Source: Hyaloscypha bicolor E (taxonomy: Eukaryota; Ascomycota; Leotiomycetes; Helotiales; Hyaloscyphaceae). From it: DNA of 64,000 nt. The stretch is from positions 1,883,762 through 1,947,761 of the forward strand of contig NW_020194667.1 in the NCBI RefSeq assembly GCF_002865645.1, read 5' to 3'. Shown here piece after piece: positions 9,401 through 20,849 of this stretch. The position numbers and the translations under genes are program-made. Below the pieces are notes generated by a model, which was not told the DNA's origin, ran no database searches, and saw only the letters and a program-made list of their open reading frames with translations. The stretch's first letter is position 1. Each line of letters begins with the position of its first letter.

Positions 9401-10562
9401 GAGCAGCAACAGGCATATTCGAGGTATTGGCAATGAGCGTGGTACGCTTCATGATTGGCTCCTTTCGTCCATTAACATCAATGGATAGCTCCGGGAAATC
9501 CATCAAGACTTCAGCCATTTCATTGCCACGTTCTCCGCATCCTACGTAGATGATGATATCGCTGTTCGAGAATTTGGATACGGATTGTGAAATGACGGTT
9601 TTACCGCAGCCGAAAGCTCCGGGAATGGCGACGGTCCCTCCTTGAACACTGGGGAAGAGAGCATCCAACACACGCTGACCGACAACGAAGGGCTTGTCCG
9701 CTGCAAGTTTCTCGGTGGTAGGGCGAGGAACGCGCACCGGCCACTCATGCATCATGCTGAACTCGGTCTTTTTGCCATCGAATTCAACCTCCAAAATCTT
9801 CTCGTCGACCTTGTAGCTCCCCTTTTCCGCAATTCGAGTGATTGTACCTCTGGCTCTGGGTGGAAGCAGGATCCTGTGGTCGTCCAGTAGAGAGTTTTCG
9901 TAAACAGTACCCCAGATGTCTCCACCAGTGATATGATCTCCGACCTTCATCAAAGGCTTGAAATCCCAGCTCTTTTCTCTGTTCAAAGCTGGCGCAGAAA
10001 TACCCTTAGGGATGTAAATGCTCTTCGACTTGTCCGCAATGTCTTTGAGAGGCCGCTGAATACCATCATAAATAGTTTCCATCAAACCAGGTCCCAATTC
10101 GACAGACAAGGGCTTTCCGGTTCGAACGACAGGGTCTCCGACAGTAACACCAGCTATATTTAATCAGCACTATCCTACACATTTTCCAGAGATATCCCAT
10201 ACCCGTCTCCTCGTATACTTGGATTGTAGCTCTGTCCGCTTCGATTCGAATGACTTCGCCGACGAGGTTATCGTGACCGACTTGAACCTGGGAGATGTTA
10301 GCCTTGTGCCACTGACCTCGAAGTTTCGTCCGTACCAATTCGTACATAGCAACACCAATCATGTTCTCTGCCACCACGACGGGCCTGCACACAGTCAACA
10401 TCGGGGTATCAACTTGCATAAGAGCATAGCATACCCAGAAACCGAGTAAATCGAGCCTGCATAGCTACCATTAGCTTGAGTTTGCACTGCTGGGGGATAC
10501 TGAGACATGCCATATTGCTCCTCTCCATCTGCATCTCTGGCTACTTCCTTCTTTGGGGCCAT
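6494..10562 (-). CDS. vma-1: V-type proton ATPase catalytic subunit A
   Basis: Seven exons give 627 codons: 10562-10435, 10384-10336, 10287-10203, 10153-9380, 7475-7470, 7383-6599 and 6550-6494. The product is the ATP-hydrolysing subunit of the V1 sector, which acidifies vacuoles and endosomes. Visible marks are [11 protein letters not shown] near the N-terminus, the P-loop G-A-F-G-C-G-K-T at about residue 265, [14 protein letters not shown], and the [20 protein letters not shown] block. The C-terminus ends FASVTDE. Five introns are 48-86 nt. Intron 4 (9379-7476) is 1904 nt and contains another complete gene on the same strand. Exon 5 is only six bases (GAATAA) and is needed to restore the family sequence YTGITVAEYF. 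The open frame continues upstream of this ATG to another ATG at 10784 (74 more codons); I chose 10562 because MAPKKEVA resembles family N-termini. The site that carries the yeast VMA1 intein (after YVG) is uninterrupted. Confidence 0.95.
7384..7469 (-). repeat. Short vma-1 intron related to the large intron
   Basis: This 86-nt intron (GTAAGATACTCC to CATAAG, branch-like ACTAATC) matches the two outer parts of the 1904-nt intron 4, which lies only six exonic bases upstream. It reads as the empty form of the same intron. Confidence 0.7.
7470..7475 (-). other. vma-1: 6-nt vma-1 microexon (GAATAA)
   Basis: The bases GAATAA are flanked by TGTAG upstream and GTAAGATA downstream. Splicing them between exon 4 (ending TACACTG) and exon 6 (starting CTGTCGCC) gives codons for Y-T-G-I-T-V-A-E, which is the universal subunit A sequence. 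Skipping them keeps the frame but reads Y-T-A-V-A-E, losing the conserved Gly-Ile-Thr. Confidence 0.85.
7476..9379 (-). mobile_element. Large ORF-bearing spliceosomal intron (candidate mobile intron)
   Basis: Intron 4 of vma-1 runs from GTATGATAATCCC to CATGTAG. Its two ends resemble the 86-nt intron 5 next to it. The 5' ends share GTA(T/A)GATA, then TCC, then GCACCTTC(C/G)CTTCAGCA. The 3' ends share CTGTTCATCCT, then CTAATCATTG, then TTTCAT. The large intron therefore looks like a copy of the small one with about 1.8 kb inserted in its middle. The insert carries the nuclease-like gene at 7737-9002 with its own spliced leader (intron 9094-9050). Introns of this size are rare in such genomes. 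Mobility is inferred; no target duplication was tested. Confidence 0.5.
7737..9002 (-). CDS. GIY-YIG-like nuclease with two C2H2 zinc fingers, nested in vma-1 intron
   Basis: A single 421-codon exon starts at the ATG at 9002. Residues 1-60 are acidic. Residues 124-160 resemble a GIY-YIG core: W-A-I-Y-G-I-T, then K-L-Y-V-G-S-G-T with a GVSDRL segment. Y127, Y141, R155 and E208 are placed as the expected catalytic Tyr, Arg and Glu. Residues 280-330 are strongly basic. Two C2H2 fingers of the H-x5-H kind follow (C332, C335, H348, H354 and C388, C391, H404, H410), separated by a Lys/Ala-rich linker. GIY-YIG domains make single- or double-strand DNA cuts and are typical of homing endonucleases; the fingers and basic linker would bind nucleic acid. 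A 45-nt intron (9094-9050) lies in the leader. An in-frame TGA just upstream fixes the ATG as the earliest possible start. Activity is inferred. It could instead be a domesticated or free-standing nuclease that happens to sit in an intron. Confidence 0.75.
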   Translation of the reverse strand: MKQASEQTESIDSDGVQIEDLGSNTDDSSEEFDDLDIDEGDLLNLDAVQRMVEDMTWKLVQITAPDWYLNPSFKVLFDTRSAYDSIAACSPLEFPPDMQDVLTRSEPPGISFFKSLPKPVCKVWAIYGITMEKFGCNPKLYVGSGTDATLGVSDRLKNYGPGHAMLPRLVREAFRQGYHISHQGPLCWTPLPSAGLVPRVRARFLLLEAIFTCLFHASRASTSDVLYQDVLLWERQTVEWEPLGTHLPLREKILGNLDLSPDKLEIIAHLRKEHDAKRISQWRLAKKAKDPDAFRAHGRVQKNAWAAKHRDKVNKTAKKVKTKAKTEQRFYCGVCEMPLQSQAALDKHLASESHANRAAGTEKSETSQYSINRKTKRAKAKAKGKHHCHTCNKGFGTEWDLNRHKNTPSHKKAAREAQASQ

Positions 10563-11325
10563 CTTGGCCGGTTCCTCTGCAGGTTCTGGATAGATCGAAA
10601 GAACCGGAGTAGGAGGGGTTGAGAGGTTCTTGTCGGGGGACAAGGGCAATGGGGGGAGCTCTGCAGGCAGCTCTTCAACGAAGCTTCGAAATGGCTGGAC
10701 CGAGAGCTGGTCGATGTTGCGATTGCGGACGAGGTCGTATAAGGAAGGACGAGCTTTCAGACGGGGTCTAAGGCCAACGTTCATCAACCCGCACGATTAG
10801 GACGTTTATCAATTGGCCAGCAGTGTCGAGCTGGAGCTACGGGGAGGTCGTGCAGGTGCAGGAAGATAGCAGGCAGGATAGGTGCGGGCTTGGCTGGGGA
10901 CCTTGGCGAGAGCTTTAGCGAGGAGAAGAAGGACCTTCGATTCAAAGCCCCCACCACAGAGCGCGGGCAGTCAGTCAGTGAACATGAATTGTTGACATTT
11001 AAGTTTTGGCGAATTCTCCGATCAGAAGTTAGCATGTTCCGAGTGATAGTGAATATCATGTTAGTGAAAGTCAGTCCTGCATAAATAAACACAAACAACA
11101 CACCTGCACGCCTCCCTCCGAACTTTTCAATCCGCATCATCACATGGCAAGGCAAGGACCGCCTGGCTGTGATAACTCAGCACCTCGAGTTGCCCTGCAG
11201 CCAATGAGCACACTGTGCCGTCGGGAGATCTGACCCGCACGGTTAGCCCAAACCTGGACCTTGATAGCTTATGTTATGGCCAGCCCAGCGTTGACGACCT
11301 GGCTCAACTGCTGGCACAGACTCGA
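10563..11325. promoter_or_regulatory. Shared upstream region of vma-1 and gid7
   Basis: The two genes diverge from here. A CCAAT box is present at 11201-11205 (+), about 120 bp upstream of the proposed gid7 start. The vma-1 side (10563-10784) is open in frame with vma-1 and could be leader or an N-terminal extension. No TATA box stands out. Confidence 0.4.
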
Positions 11326-13961
11326 ATGTCCTCGAGAATGACAGCATTCACCACCATCGCGACACGAGTATCGAAGAATATATTACCCGGGATCCACGCA
11401 CCCATCGACTGACCTATTTGCCTGCCTAGCGCCCACGCTCGAGCTTAAATCGGGTAAATCCAAGACAACGACTGACTGCATCACGACCACCACCACAAGC
11501 CGGGTTTCTGCCATCACGTCTCCAGAGACGCCATCCCAGCGAGCTCTCTCCCGGCGGCACTCCCGCAGAAGTCGTCCTGGCTGACGATCGCTCCCAACCT
11601 TCTATATCATCCCCATCCACTTCCGACGACCCATCCACCCCGACAACCCCCTCTTTACCTTCCAGCACAGCAATCTCAGCCCCACTCCCCAACAACCAGC
11701 TATCACAACAACAACCCACAGCACAAGAAACAGCAAGCTCCGCCGCCAGCACCTCTCGAGAACAGTCCGAGGAGGCCCGACCGTCCCAGAACCAGATCCT
11801 CGGTCGCAGACGTCGAGACCCCTCGCCCGATTCCGAGGAGCAGGAAGACATTCACGCGAGTCCCAGGGACTCAGTGGATGTGCAGTCGGCCGAGAACGAG
11901 CATCGTCGAAAGCGACAGCGTCAGGGTTCTAGAATGAGATTAGAGGGAGAAAGCAGCAACTCAAACGGTACCTCGAGACCATTCGCAAATGGATCCGGGG
12001 TTTCCCCTCTGCATAAAGCTGCCTTGTCGAACTCGGCAAATGGCACGAGACGGTCCTCGGTAGTCATGAACGGGTCATCGACTACAAATGGGCATTCGAA
12101 TTCGGGTGGCAAGCAGCGGATGTCTTATTTTGGCCACGACCGGGAAGAAGTGACGAGGATATTGATACAGGCTTTGACGGACTTGGGATACAATGGTGCT
12201 GCGGGAAGCCTAAGCCAAGAAAGTGGATATGACCTCGAGAGTCCAACTGTTGCAGCATTCAGAAATGCTGTTCTGCAAGGAGAATGGACAGAAGCAGAAG
12301 AACTGCTGTTTGGCGGGTCCACGGAGGAAGGAGGCGTCAGTATCAACGGACCTGGGCTGGTCCTGCAACCTGGTGTTGACAAGAACGTAATGCGGTTCTG
12401 GTTAAGACAGCAAAAGTTCTTGGAATTATTAGAACAACGTGATACTGGGAGAGCTTTGATGGTTCTTCGCTCAGAGTTGACCCCGTTGGACCAGGATACC
12501 GGAAAACTTCACTTTCTTTCAAGGTAAGGATTTGCCAGTCCCCAAAATTTGATCTTGTCTAACATCTCGAATCAGCTTATTAATGTCACAATCAATCGAT
12601 GACCTCAAAGCTAAAGCAGACTGGGATGGCGCGGAAGGAGCTTCACGGCATCAACTGTTATCTAACTTGTCAAGTGAGTTGTGAAACTTTCTCCAAAAAC
12701 ACAAGCTGACCATTCAGAATGCATATCCCCTTCGGTCATGTTACCAGAACGCCGACTCGCCATTCTTCTGCAACAAGTAAAAAGAAATCAAATTTCGAAT
12801 TGTCTTTATCATAACACCTCAACGTCGCCATCATTATATCAAGACCACGCTTGCCAACCGGATCACTTTCCCAGGTATCCTTCGAAAGATCTCACCAAGC
12901 ATACTGGTGAGGTGTGGCAAGTCCAATTCTCACATGATGGGAAACGCCTTGCAAGTTGTGGTGGCGATGGCACAGTCATAATTTATGATGTCGAGTCATG
13001 GGATGTCCTTCAAAGTCTTACAAACTCCGAAGGCGGGATATGCTCATTAGCTTGGAGTCCTGATGATACGATGATGGTTACGGTTGCGATGGATAAAGAT
13101 GCCATTTTATGGAACACGCTGGTGAGTTCAACTCGTCATTTGTAGGGGCATGATGCTGACATCTAATTTTAGACCGGAAACGTCAAAGTAAGACTACCTC
13201 GGTTTGGCCAGCCAGTCAGCAGCGTTGCGTGGGCACCAGACGGGCAATCGTTCATCACAGGGTGTCTCGACAAGGAAAAGAATCTTTGCCAATGGAATAT
13301 CAGAGGCGAGCTCACCTACGACTGGAGAAGAGCACACCGAATACAGGATCTTGCCGTGTCTCCTGATGGACACTTCCTGGTTGCCATGGAATGTGAAACC
13401 CACATCTACGTGTACAACTTCGTTACTCGCGAGCTCGAATATGAGCTTGATCTGACGACGAAACTGGCTTCTGTGAGCATAAGTCAGAATTCTCGGTATC
13501 TACTCGCCCACAACGTGGCGGGCGATGCTCGAATGATAGATTTGGATACTCGGGAAACGGTTCGAACTTTCAGGTCTGGTGAAAAGGCTGGGCATTTTGT
13601 CATCAGAGCTGCGTATGGTGGTGCAAATGAGAGCTTCGTTGTTATTGGAAGCGAAGGTAGGTCCCAACGCCCTTGAATTCTTTGTTCTTTGCTAATATGG
13701 TTAGATGGCCACGTCTTCATCTGGCACAAGGAAACCGGTCAGCTGATCGAGAAGCTCGAAGCCCACAAGGGGTGCTGCAACGCAATAGCGTGGAGTCCCA
13801 CCAACCCATCCATGTTCGCCTCCGCAGGCGACGACCACAAAGTTCGAATGTATGTCCCCTCCGCTCATATTTAACTCCAAAACTAACAAGCTTCCAGATG
13901 GACAGACATGGCAGACAAACCATTCAAGACATTCCCCTTCTCGGAGTCCAAGTTCCGGTAA
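11326..13961 (+). CDS. gid7: LisH-CTLH WD40 protein, WDR26/Gid7-like subunit of the GID/CTLH ubiquitin ligase
   Basis: Seven exons give 776 codons: 11326-11367, 11430-12523, 12576-12673, 12718-13121, 13173-13656, 13705-13849 and 13898-13961. The first quarter is Ser/Pro/Gln-rich and disordered. A LisH-like segment (EEVTRILIQALTDLGY) and a CTLH segment (AFRNAVLQGEWTEAEELL) follow. The C-terminal half is a WD40 propeller (KHTGEVWQVQFSHDGKRLAS, SLAWSPDD, FIWHKETGQLIEKLEAHKG). This order is that of WDR26 and yeast Gid7, which are substrate-linked subunits of the GID/CTLH E3 complex. The N-terminus is the weak point: the frame of exon 2 has no ATG for a long way. I infer a 14-codon first exon spliced at a good acceptor (GACTGAC, then CCTAG at 11429). 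A downstream ATG at 11934 is the fallback start. Confidence 0.85.
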
Positions 13962-14577
13962 CCGGGACGTAACCAAGCACAGCATTCATGTCATGCATAG
14001 GTCGGCGCACGGGTACAGACTGGATATTCAGTATTTTCAAGAAATCGAGTTGCAAGCATTCAAGCATTGCTCATACAATACATCAATTAGTTGGTGAATT
14101 ACATATCAGAATCAATCAGCGATCAATAAGATGAATGAGAAGATCATTTGAACGATCATGGAATCGCACGCATTTGTATAGGAGTATGGGCTCTCACGCA
14201 CGTCACGGCACGGCAGTGGTGTTTCTCTCTAGCGGAGTGGAGTTTGAATGGGTTGCAATTGGTTCCGGTTGGTTCCAGCATGCATGCACGCGCTGCGTTG
14301 TTTTAGACGATAGATTGTCGTGATTGTGGGTTGGTTGGTGGGTGTAATGGATTCGGTGATTTTGGCTGTAGGCCGGGGGCGGGCATGGGATTGGGAGTAG
14401 ATGACTTGAGATGCGAGTGCAGACATGAAATGGAGTGCAGGCCGTAGCAAGAAGGCCCTTTGTAGGTAACCATTTGATGCGCCGATTCTCAACTCGCCTT
14501 GACTCGTACCCTCGGTTCCATTCGCGTGGCTCCTTTTGTTTTTTCCCAAAAAGATATCTTCTACATCTTCACCTATT
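13962..14577. other. Convergent 3' flanks
   Basis: This lies between the stops of gid7 (+) and the ribokinase gene (-). It is expected to hold both terminators. No gene or RNA was recognised. Confidence 0.5.
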
Positions 14578-15667
14578 TTACCTTAGATGTAGCCCGCCAA
14601 CTTCATCACCCCACGGAATCGCACTTTGCGCACCGCTCTTCTCACATGTCTTTCCGGCTGCTTTACACGCCAGCTTAACCACTTCCCCCATGTCTTCCTT
14701 TCCATTAACAACTTGTACACCGTAAGCGCCCACAAACGTGTCCCCTGCAGCAGTAGTATCAACGACTTTTATCTTCTCTGCTTTAATAAATCCGCTCTTA
14801 CCACCTCCAACAGAAGAAGCGTAGTAAGCTCCCTTGGATCCCAGAGTTACGATCAGGTTCTTCACTCCTCGCTTCAAGAACTCGCGCGCGACGACGTCCC
14901 ACTGGAAGTCCTCGGCTTCTACTTCTTCCACAGCCCTTCCTGTCAAGATGGCTGCTTCGGATTCGTTGACGATTAAGTGATTTAGACCTTGGAATACCTC
15001 CTCCGACAACGGGACAGCGGGAGCTGGGTTCAGAAGCACCGGCACACCTGCTCCGTTCGCGGTGTGAATAATCTGCAGCACAGTCGGCAAGGGGATCTCC
15101 AGCTGCAAAATCACTAAATCCGGCAGCGGACTGCCCAGACTCTCTGCACTCATGAAATCATCAGGTTGCAGGGTACCGTTCGCGCCGGGTGAGAGTAGGA
15201 TGCGGTTTTCGCCGGAGGAGGACTCGACGAGGATTACTGCTACGCCGGTGGACTGGTTAGGGATGATGGAGATGGAGGTGGTGTCGATGAATGATTCTTG
15301 CAGGCTGGTGATGAGGACGGGTCCAAATGCGTCTGCGCCTACTGCTCCGATCATCTTCACGGCGATGGAGACGGGTTGAGGACCGGAGGTTGAGGAGGGG
15401 TTGGGCCGGGAGAGGCGGGCGGTGGCTACTGCTCTGTGAGAGAAGAGGGGGAGTTAGTTGTTATTGGGGGGGGGGAGTGGAGTTGCCGTTCGGGACAGTC
15501 TGGGCTATGGAGTAGAGAGAGGGAACTCACTGGTTTGCTCCTTTTCCTCCCGAACCGGTTGAGAAGGAAGAGGCTGTGAGGGTTTCACCTCCTGATGGGA
15601 CTCGAGGAGTGACGGTAACGAGATCCGTGTTGAGGGAGCCGATGATGGTGATGGTTTTGGGTGCCAT
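14578..15667 (-). CDS. RBK1: Ribokinase (PfkB family)
   Basis: Two exons (15667-15531, 15433-14578) give 330 codons, the usual ribokinase length. The enzyme phosphorylates D-ribose to ribose 5-phosphate in the cytosol. The N-terminus reads MAPKTITIIGSLNTDLV, the sugar-binding strand of the family. It is followed by the G-G-K-G-A-N-Q motif, which the 97-nt intron splits. The C-terminal PfkB signature D-T-T-A-A-G-D-T-F is intact and supplies the catalytic Asp. The loop NESEAAILTG is also family-typical. The intron is longer than most here and carries a C10 tract. The gene faces away from vps1. Confidence 0.93.
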
Positions 15668-16435
15668 TTTGAGGATGGAATGGGTCGGGAGACAAGGAGA
15701 GGCAGTTCTTTGTAGTTGAAAAGAGACCCTGAATGTCCAGCAGCACTTCGGGAGAAGGTGTTTCTTGAGATTGAAAGTAAACAGTAGATTTTCTAGTGCT
15801 GGAAAGGGGTTCTCGCTACCACAATTCCTCGAGTCTGCTCACATGGGAAGTATTATCTGGTTGCCTGGTGGCGGAACGGGACGCGTCGTACCCACCCCGT
15901 AAGCCCGGGTCCTGATTCTGAGACTTTCAGAGACGAACGGTATGAGGTTTATCTAGTGAGCGTTTAGCCTATGAACGGATCATGCTCAAAAATGAAATAA
16001 AAAGTCTTTGTGAAAAGCATAGAAGAAGTGACTTCTGAGACTGACTGCAGTCACGAGATTTTTGATTCTGGGTGTGAATCGCTAAACAGATATTCGGGAC
16101 CTAAAGTGCAACATACGGAATTCCCAGAGACGTTAATGTACTATGTGCTTTTGGTGACTTTCGATAAAGGGTCAAATTTTTCATCAAAAGCGGAAGGAAG
16201 TCGAAGTCCTCCTGATTTGGGTGTGGCAGTGCAAAGCTGTCACAGGCGAGGCAAGCCACACGTTGAAACCCTGCTGGTCCACTCGCGCCAACTTGCGTAT
16301 GCATCGTCAACAACCACGAATTTCAGCGAGGCAACGGCGAAACGATTCCCATAAACCCTCACCTTTGCTCCACCATCACCCTCACGATATACACACCCGC
16401 ACCAAACACTGCAACATCCCTCGCACTCTTCCGCC
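15668..16435. promoter_or_regulatory. Divergent promoter region, ribokinase / vps1
   Basis: The 768 bases lie between the two divergent start codons. No motif clear enough to name was seen. An open frame at 16010-16354 has no family resemblance and is taken as chance. Confidence 0.35.
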
Positions 16436-18792
16436 ATGGCCCAAGTTCCCGCAGCCGGCGGTATCTCAGACCCTGGTCTCATAACGTCAGAACCCCCCGA
16501 AATCCTCCGTTCTGCGCCTCGAAACTAACTCCCTCTGCAGGCTGGTGAACAAGCTCCAGGACGTCTTCACGACCGTTGGCGTACAGAACCCTATCGATCT
16601 CCCTCAAATAGTCGTGGTAGGCAGTCAGTCGAGTGGAAAGAGCTCCGTGCTGGAGAACATAGTAGGCCGAGACTTGTAAGCTGCCACATGTCCTGGGTCG
16701 ATGGCAATATTTAACATGTCTACACAGCTTACCTCGAGGTACCGGTATCGTGACTCGACGGCCGCTCGTCCTTCAACTCATCAACCGTCAGCCTGGAGAA
16801 GTAAAGACAAATGGAGTCAAGCAAGAGAGCATATCGGCAGGGCAAGATAAGGAAGCAAATGTAGATGAATGGGGCGAGTTCCTGCATATTCCAGGCCAAA
16901 AGTTCCACGACTTCAACAAGATCCGAGATGAGATTGTCAAGGAGACAGAAGCTAAGACTGGCCGCAATGCCGGCATCTCACCCGCACCCATCAACCTGCG
17001 AATATATTCTCCCAACGTCCTTACACTCACACTTGTAGATTTGCCTGGCTTAACAAAGGTCCCGGTCGGTGATCAGCCAAGAGATATCGAGAGGCAGATT
17101 AAGGAGATGGTGCTCAAGCAGATCAGCAAGCCAAACGCCATCATTCTAGCCGTCACGGGAGCAAATACCGATTTAGCCAATTCGGATGGCCTGAAACTCG
17201 CGAGAGAAGTTGACCCCGAGGGCCAAAGAACTATTGGTGTTCTGACGAAGGTGGATTTGATGGACGAAGGAACCGATGTTGTGGATATCTTGGCTGGACG
17301 AATTATCCCCTTGAGATTAGGATATGTACCAGTGGTGAACAGAGGACAGAGGGATATCGACAACAAGAAGGCGATCACGGCGGCATTGGAAAACGAGAAG
17401 AATTTCTTCGAAAACCACAAAGCATACCGAAACAAGAGCTCATACTGTGGAACCCCATACTTGGCGAGGAAGCTTAATCTGATCTTGATGATGCACATCA
17501 AGCAAACCCTGCCAGATATCAAGGCCCGTATCCAGGCTTCGCTGCAGAAATATACCACGGAACTTCAGGGCTTGGGAGACTCGATGCTGGGCAACAGCGG
17601 GAACATCGTTCTCAACATCATCACTGAGTTCACGAACGAATGGCGAACAGTGCTGGAAGGAAATAATACCGAATTGTCAAGCGTGGAGCTATCAGGAGGT
17701 GCCAGAATCAGTTTCGTTTTCCATGAACTGTACGCAAATGGCGTCAAGGCTGTGGATCCATTCGATCAGGTCAAGGATATCGATATCAGAACCATTCTTT
17801 ACAACTCTTCCGGCTCTTCGCCAGCTCTCTTCGTTAACACAGCCGCATTCGAACTTATTGTCAAGCAACAGATCAAGCGCTTAGAGGAGCCAAGTTTGAA
17901 GTGTGTGTCACTGGTCTATGACGAACTTGTCAGAATCCTCACACAATTATTGGGCAAGCAACTCTTCCGAAGATATCCGCAGTTGAAAGAGAAATTCCAC
18001 CAAGTAGTCATCAGCTTCTTTAAGAAGACTATGGACCCTACAAACAAGTTGGTGAAGGATTTGGTAGCTATGGAATCATGTTACATCAACACAGGACATC
18101 CGGATTTTTTGAATGGTCACAGGGTATGTTTCTTATCTCTATTTTCCTCCACAAATCTAACTCTCAGCAGGCTATGGCCCTTGTCAACGATAAGCATAAT
18201 GCAGCGAAGCCCATTCAAGTTGATCCCAAGACTGGTAAGCCAATGCCGGCATCAGCTACGCCAGTCCGAGCATCAAGTCCAACCCTCGCTGGCATGTCCG
18301 ATGATCCAAACGGTGGCTTCTTTGGCAGTTTCTTTGCCTCGAAGAACAAGAAGAAGATGGCCGCTATGGAAGCCCCACCACCAACTCTCAAGGCATCAGG
18401 TACTTTGTCCGAGAGGGAAGGGGTTGAAGTTGAAGTCATTAGTAAGTTGAGATTCTGGCCAATAAGAGCCTTCGACTAACAATCGTAGAACTTCTCATCA
18501 ACTCTTACTACAACATTGTCAAGAGGACGATGATTGATATGGTGCCAAAGGCAATCATGCTCAACCTTGTGCAGTAAGCACAACCCCTCCTTCTTTCCCG
18601 ATGGCCCAGCTGACCTTCCATAGATTCACAAAAGACGAGATGCAACGCGAACTCCTTGAGAACATGTACCGCACGGACACACTCGATGACCTCTTGAAGG
18701 AGAGCGATTACACCATCCGTCGGAGAAAGGAGTGCCAACAAATGGTTGAATCCCTATCACGTGCCAGCGAGATCGTCAGCCAAGTGCAATAG
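16436..18792 (+). CDS. vps1: Dynamin-like GTPase Vps1
   Basis: Six exons give 701 codons: 16436-16485, 16541-16675, 16728-18123, 18171-18441, 18489-18573 and 18624-18792. GTPase motifs are G-S-Q-S-S-G-K-S-S at about residue 44, the switch [26 protein letters not shown] at about 166 and TKVDLMDEG at about 235. The middle and GED regions are complete, and the variable insert is Pro/Ala/Lys-rich. The sequence IVGRDFLPRG and the LINR that follows match the Vps1 branch rather than mitochondrial Dnm1. Vps1 drives membrane scission in Golgi-to-vacuole transport, endocytosis and peroxisome division. There is no PH or proline-rich tail, as usual for fungal dynamins. All introns are 47-55 nt. Confidence 0.95.
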
Positions 18793-20603
18793 ACGCGCCT
18801 TCAATAGTACTCGGATCGAAACTGACCGTAAGGACCCATCCAACCGGATGACGGAGGTTGGCTGGCGAGGGAAGGGAGGTGGCATATCCGACCGGATGGT
18901 ATAGAAACTTTTCACTAGCAAGATAATATGCTTGCACCCTAGACTCTTTCTTCCTAGCATTATCAATTGATACGATACCTCTTCTGGCGCACGACCCTAA
19001 GTAATGAATGACGTGGAGGATGGGACACGATAGGTTGGTTGGGTTGATTGGGTGATTTGGGACATTTAGCACGCAAGACAAGGCGAATGGGTACAATGAA
19101 TGGGGAGAAGAGGCGAGAAGATTGTGATTGTATGGAAGCTTCTGTTTATTTCCGTTTCTCTGCTACCTTTACATTAGATAGTGCGAGCATGAGATTCATT
19201 ACCTGCCAATCCACTCAACTCGAACGTGAACCTTAGACATATTTTGCTTTACACAGCTCGGCGACCTCGAAAGGCGAGTTCAGATCACAGCATGACGATG
19301 AATCATAGGGAGGTAACGTATGCTTTATCTGGTTTTGTGGAGACGGAGGGCATGGCTGGTTGGCATGTTTCATTCTTATTATCTTCCGTGAGGCGACCGA
19401 ACGGCTCGATACGATGGAGTGAGGAGTGAGCTGTCACAGCGCACAGCGATCTAGATCGGACACAGAGATCTCGTTTCTGCAGCGGCCCTACCTATGCCCT
19501 TGCTGCCACAGCCTTGCAGCAAGCCTTGCCGCAGAAGTAAAGGTGGAGGATAGACAGGCCGCCTGAACTTAATCTCCACCGCCTGTGTCCTACTCAGTAA
19601 CTAACTAACCAATTGGTCTACAGCTTGAAGTCAAGAAAGAGGGAGGAAGCTGGACTGTGTTCTGAACGAGTGACAGGGCTTTGGGGATCGTCCGCAGATC
19701 GATCAGCCATTGACTCGCTGGCGTGAGGGTGGTGTTTCCCGGCAAGCAATCTTACGTGGCACTGGAGACGCCTCCCCTTCCATTGGATTGCACGCCTTTC
19801 AGGTCCCGTCAAAAAAATAAAGTAGGGTGAGACAGCAGGGAAACGAAACATAAACGGCAGCGAACCGGCTTCCCGGATCCGCACTGCCTGCGCCGGGGCG
19901 CGCCCACGTTTGTGGCACATAAGCTTAGCGGCCAAACATGCGGGCTGCCGACGGCAGGAAAGATCTCGAAGCTGTGGAAGCGCGGAGAGAACACCTCCGA
20001 CGGAGGGCTCTGCAGGTGGAAGTGGAACAGGGGTGACAAGGCAAAGCAATTACCAGGTGCTCGCAGGCTCGGGCCAAGCTGAGAGGTGGAGAAGGGGATG
20101 AAACAGAGACGGGTATTGCCTTGGGCGAGGCGTAGGCGTTCGTTCCCTCCCTTCCGCTCGGGAGGCAGAGGCCAGCTGTTTGCTGTGCGACGCTTGTCAA
20201 TCGACTTGGCTGCTGCGTTGTTCCATCTCCAGTCGAATTACTGGTGTAGAGAAGCGGGAGGCAGGTGGGATGCAATTCCAAGGCTGGAGAAAGAAAGGGG
20301 TGGGAACCGTGGGATGCCTTAGGGCTGGGACGGAGCATGGGTATTTAAGTCCTTGAATGGTCGATCGTTTTCCCACTCGAAATTCGAGAGCTCAGCCGCA
20401 AAAAGCAGAGTTGCAGGGACGCAGATCCATCGACAGCTGAGAGACATACTGTTATTCCCCGAGTGGCGCCCGCTTAGTTGCTGCTTGCTTTTTCTCTGGG
20501 ATTTCGGCAAACGGAAACCGAGACGTTTTTTGATTTCTTATTTTTCTGGAAGAGAGAAGGGAAGAATATAAATTGTCGGGTCGTTCCTGCTCTGCTGGGG
20601 AAG
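18793..20603. other. Long intergenic region
   Basis: 1.8 kb downstream of vps1. Open frames on the minus strand at 19618-20338 are Ser/Pro/Arg-rich, overlap each other and match no family I know. The stretch 20344-20603 is probably the leader or promoter of the small ORF that follows. Confidence 0.4.
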
Positions 20604-20849
20604 ATGGCTGTTGTTGTACAGGACCTTTTGTCTGTTCGTCCATTGAGACTTCAGAGCGCTGTCGCTGTCCGACGTCAAATTTCGAATTCAACTTCGAATC
20701 AGCAACTCACTTTCGTTACCTCGGCCTCAAATTCGGTCGCAAACATGCCTGATGCATCGAGAGGTGACCCTCCTTCTCCTCCTCCCAACCCGCCTCCAAG
20801 TCCTTCGAGGACTATTGACAATATCCATAATGATGGATATTTGGGTTGA
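20604..20849 (+). CDS. Hypothetical small protein (81 aa)
   Basis: The ATG at 20604 opens 81 codons. The N-terminus is basic, hydroxylated and free of acidic residues after position 7 (SVRPLRLQSAVAVRRQ), which resembles a mitochondrial targeting peptide. The C-terminal half is a Pro/Ser run (PPSPPPNPPPSPS) ending in DNIHNDGYLG. I do not recognise the family. An in-frame Met before the proline run could be an internal start. The stop is followed within about 70 bases by a good acceptor (TGAGCAG at 20902), so the gene might continue through an unseen intron. The 313 bases to the next stop hold nothing else. Confidence 0.4.
   Translation: MAVVVQDLLSVRPLRLQSAVAVRRQISNSTSNQQLTFVTSASNSVANMPDASRGDPPSPPPNPPPSPSRTIDNIHNDGYLG

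Noticed and set aside
9500..9560. Possible intein in vma-1 at the yeast PI-SceI site
   Set aside because: The sequence [11 protein letters not shown] reads straight through with no insertion. The large insertion lies further downstream, has splice sites and carries no intein splicing motifs.
16010..16354. 114-codon frame upstream of vps1
   Set aside because: Lies in the divergent promoter interval and shows no ordered protein features.
19618..20338. Overlapping minus-strand frames upstream of the small ORF
   Set aside because: Ser/Pro/Arg-rich, overlap one another in different frames, no splice logic or family match.
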